DNA of 6,342 nt from an uncultured Polymorphobacter sp. (GTDB taxonomy: Bacteria; Pseudomonadota; Alphaproteobacteria; Sphingomonadales; Sphingomonadaceae), in the NCBI GenBank assembly GCA_937894055.1, contig CALDHQ010000346.1, positions 1 to 6,342 of the forward strand, in the 5' to 3' direction. Shown in pieces: positions 6,238-6,342 of the stretch (its first letter is position 1; each line of letters starts with the position of its first letter). Below the pieces are notes generated by a model. That model did not search any database and had not been told where the DNA came from. It saw nothing but the letters and a program-made list of their open reading frames with translations. The position numbers and the translations under genes were made by a program.

Positions 6238-6342
6238 GGAGTGCAGCAATGCCTTGAGCTGACTGGTAGAGAAGAAGAAGCTGTGCAGATACTTAATACA
6301 TACACTGAGAAAAATGCAGATTCTCCTTTCTATAGAGAGTTC
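6238..6342 (+). CDS. Short TPR-like coding fragment (probable foreign piece)
   Basis: The plus frame stays open to the window end with a peptide that includes CLELTGREEEAVQILNTYTE followed by KNADSPFYREF. The pattern of a small helix, Gly-Arg, Glu-Glu-Ala, and then an acidic loop with Asp-Ser-Pro resembles a tetratricopeptide-type helical repeat. GC is about 41% (42 of 102 bases, 6241-6342), and AGA is used for Arg, unlike anything else in the window. It is fused in frame to the PucC piece, but the family break and the composition change at about 6238 argue against a real fusion. The source could be an AT-richer bacterium or a eukaryote. Thirty-five codons are too few to name a protein. Confidence 0.35.

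Noticed and set aside
5760..6342. A photosynthesis gene cluster next to the polysaccharide operon
   Set aside because: Only an internal PucC-family fragment is present, with a GC step on each side and no neighbouring bch, crt or puf gene, so physical linkage is not supported.

Overview
The window looks like a metagenome-style contig. Its main body, about 35-5760, is a stretch of high-GC (roughly two thirds G+C) bacterial DNA coding entirely on the minus strand. Gene content and GC/codon bias suggest an alphaproteobacterium, probably a sphingomonad; this is inference, with no marker gene to confirm it. Both ends carry signs of artefact. Bases 1-34 are an Illumina TruSeq read-2 adapter, and the right end (about 5760-6342) looks like unrelated pieces joined together.

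Read in the direction of transcription (right to left), the main body is a four-gene piece of a surface-polysaccharide locus: a right-handed parallel beta-helix protein (stop at 4851), an asparagine-synthase-like protein without the N-terminal catalytic Cys (4751-2871), an O-antigen ligase/polymerase-like membrane protein (2865-1267), and a Wzx/MVF-type polysaccharide flippase (1230 down to the adapter, 3' end missing). Spacings are 99, 5 and 36 bp, so at least the last three genes look like one operon. A plausible joint role is a Wzx/Wzy-type pathway. The flippase would move lipid-linked repeat units across the inner membrane and the ligase-like protein would polymerise or transfer them. The asparagine-synthase-like protein could amidate a sugar or other precursor in the cytoplasm, and the beta-helix protein could act on the polymer outside. 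No glycosyltransferase, tRNA, rRNA, CRISPR array or insertion sequence is visible.

To the right of about 5760, base composition changes in steps by hand count: about 79% GC in 5761-5970, about 56% in 5971-6240 and about 41% in 6241-6342. Protein content changes with it: a minus-strand piece resembling a repeat-type secreted protein, a plus-strand internal piece of a PucC/LhaA-family bacteriochlorophyll-associated membrane protein, then a short AT-richer piece with a TPR-like reading frame. None of the last three has a normal start or end. The best reading is a chimeric assembly or concatenated library fragments, not a new gene arrangement. I see no convincing undescribed system; the most biologically interesting element is the Cys-less asparagine-synthase-like gene inside a polysaccharide operon.
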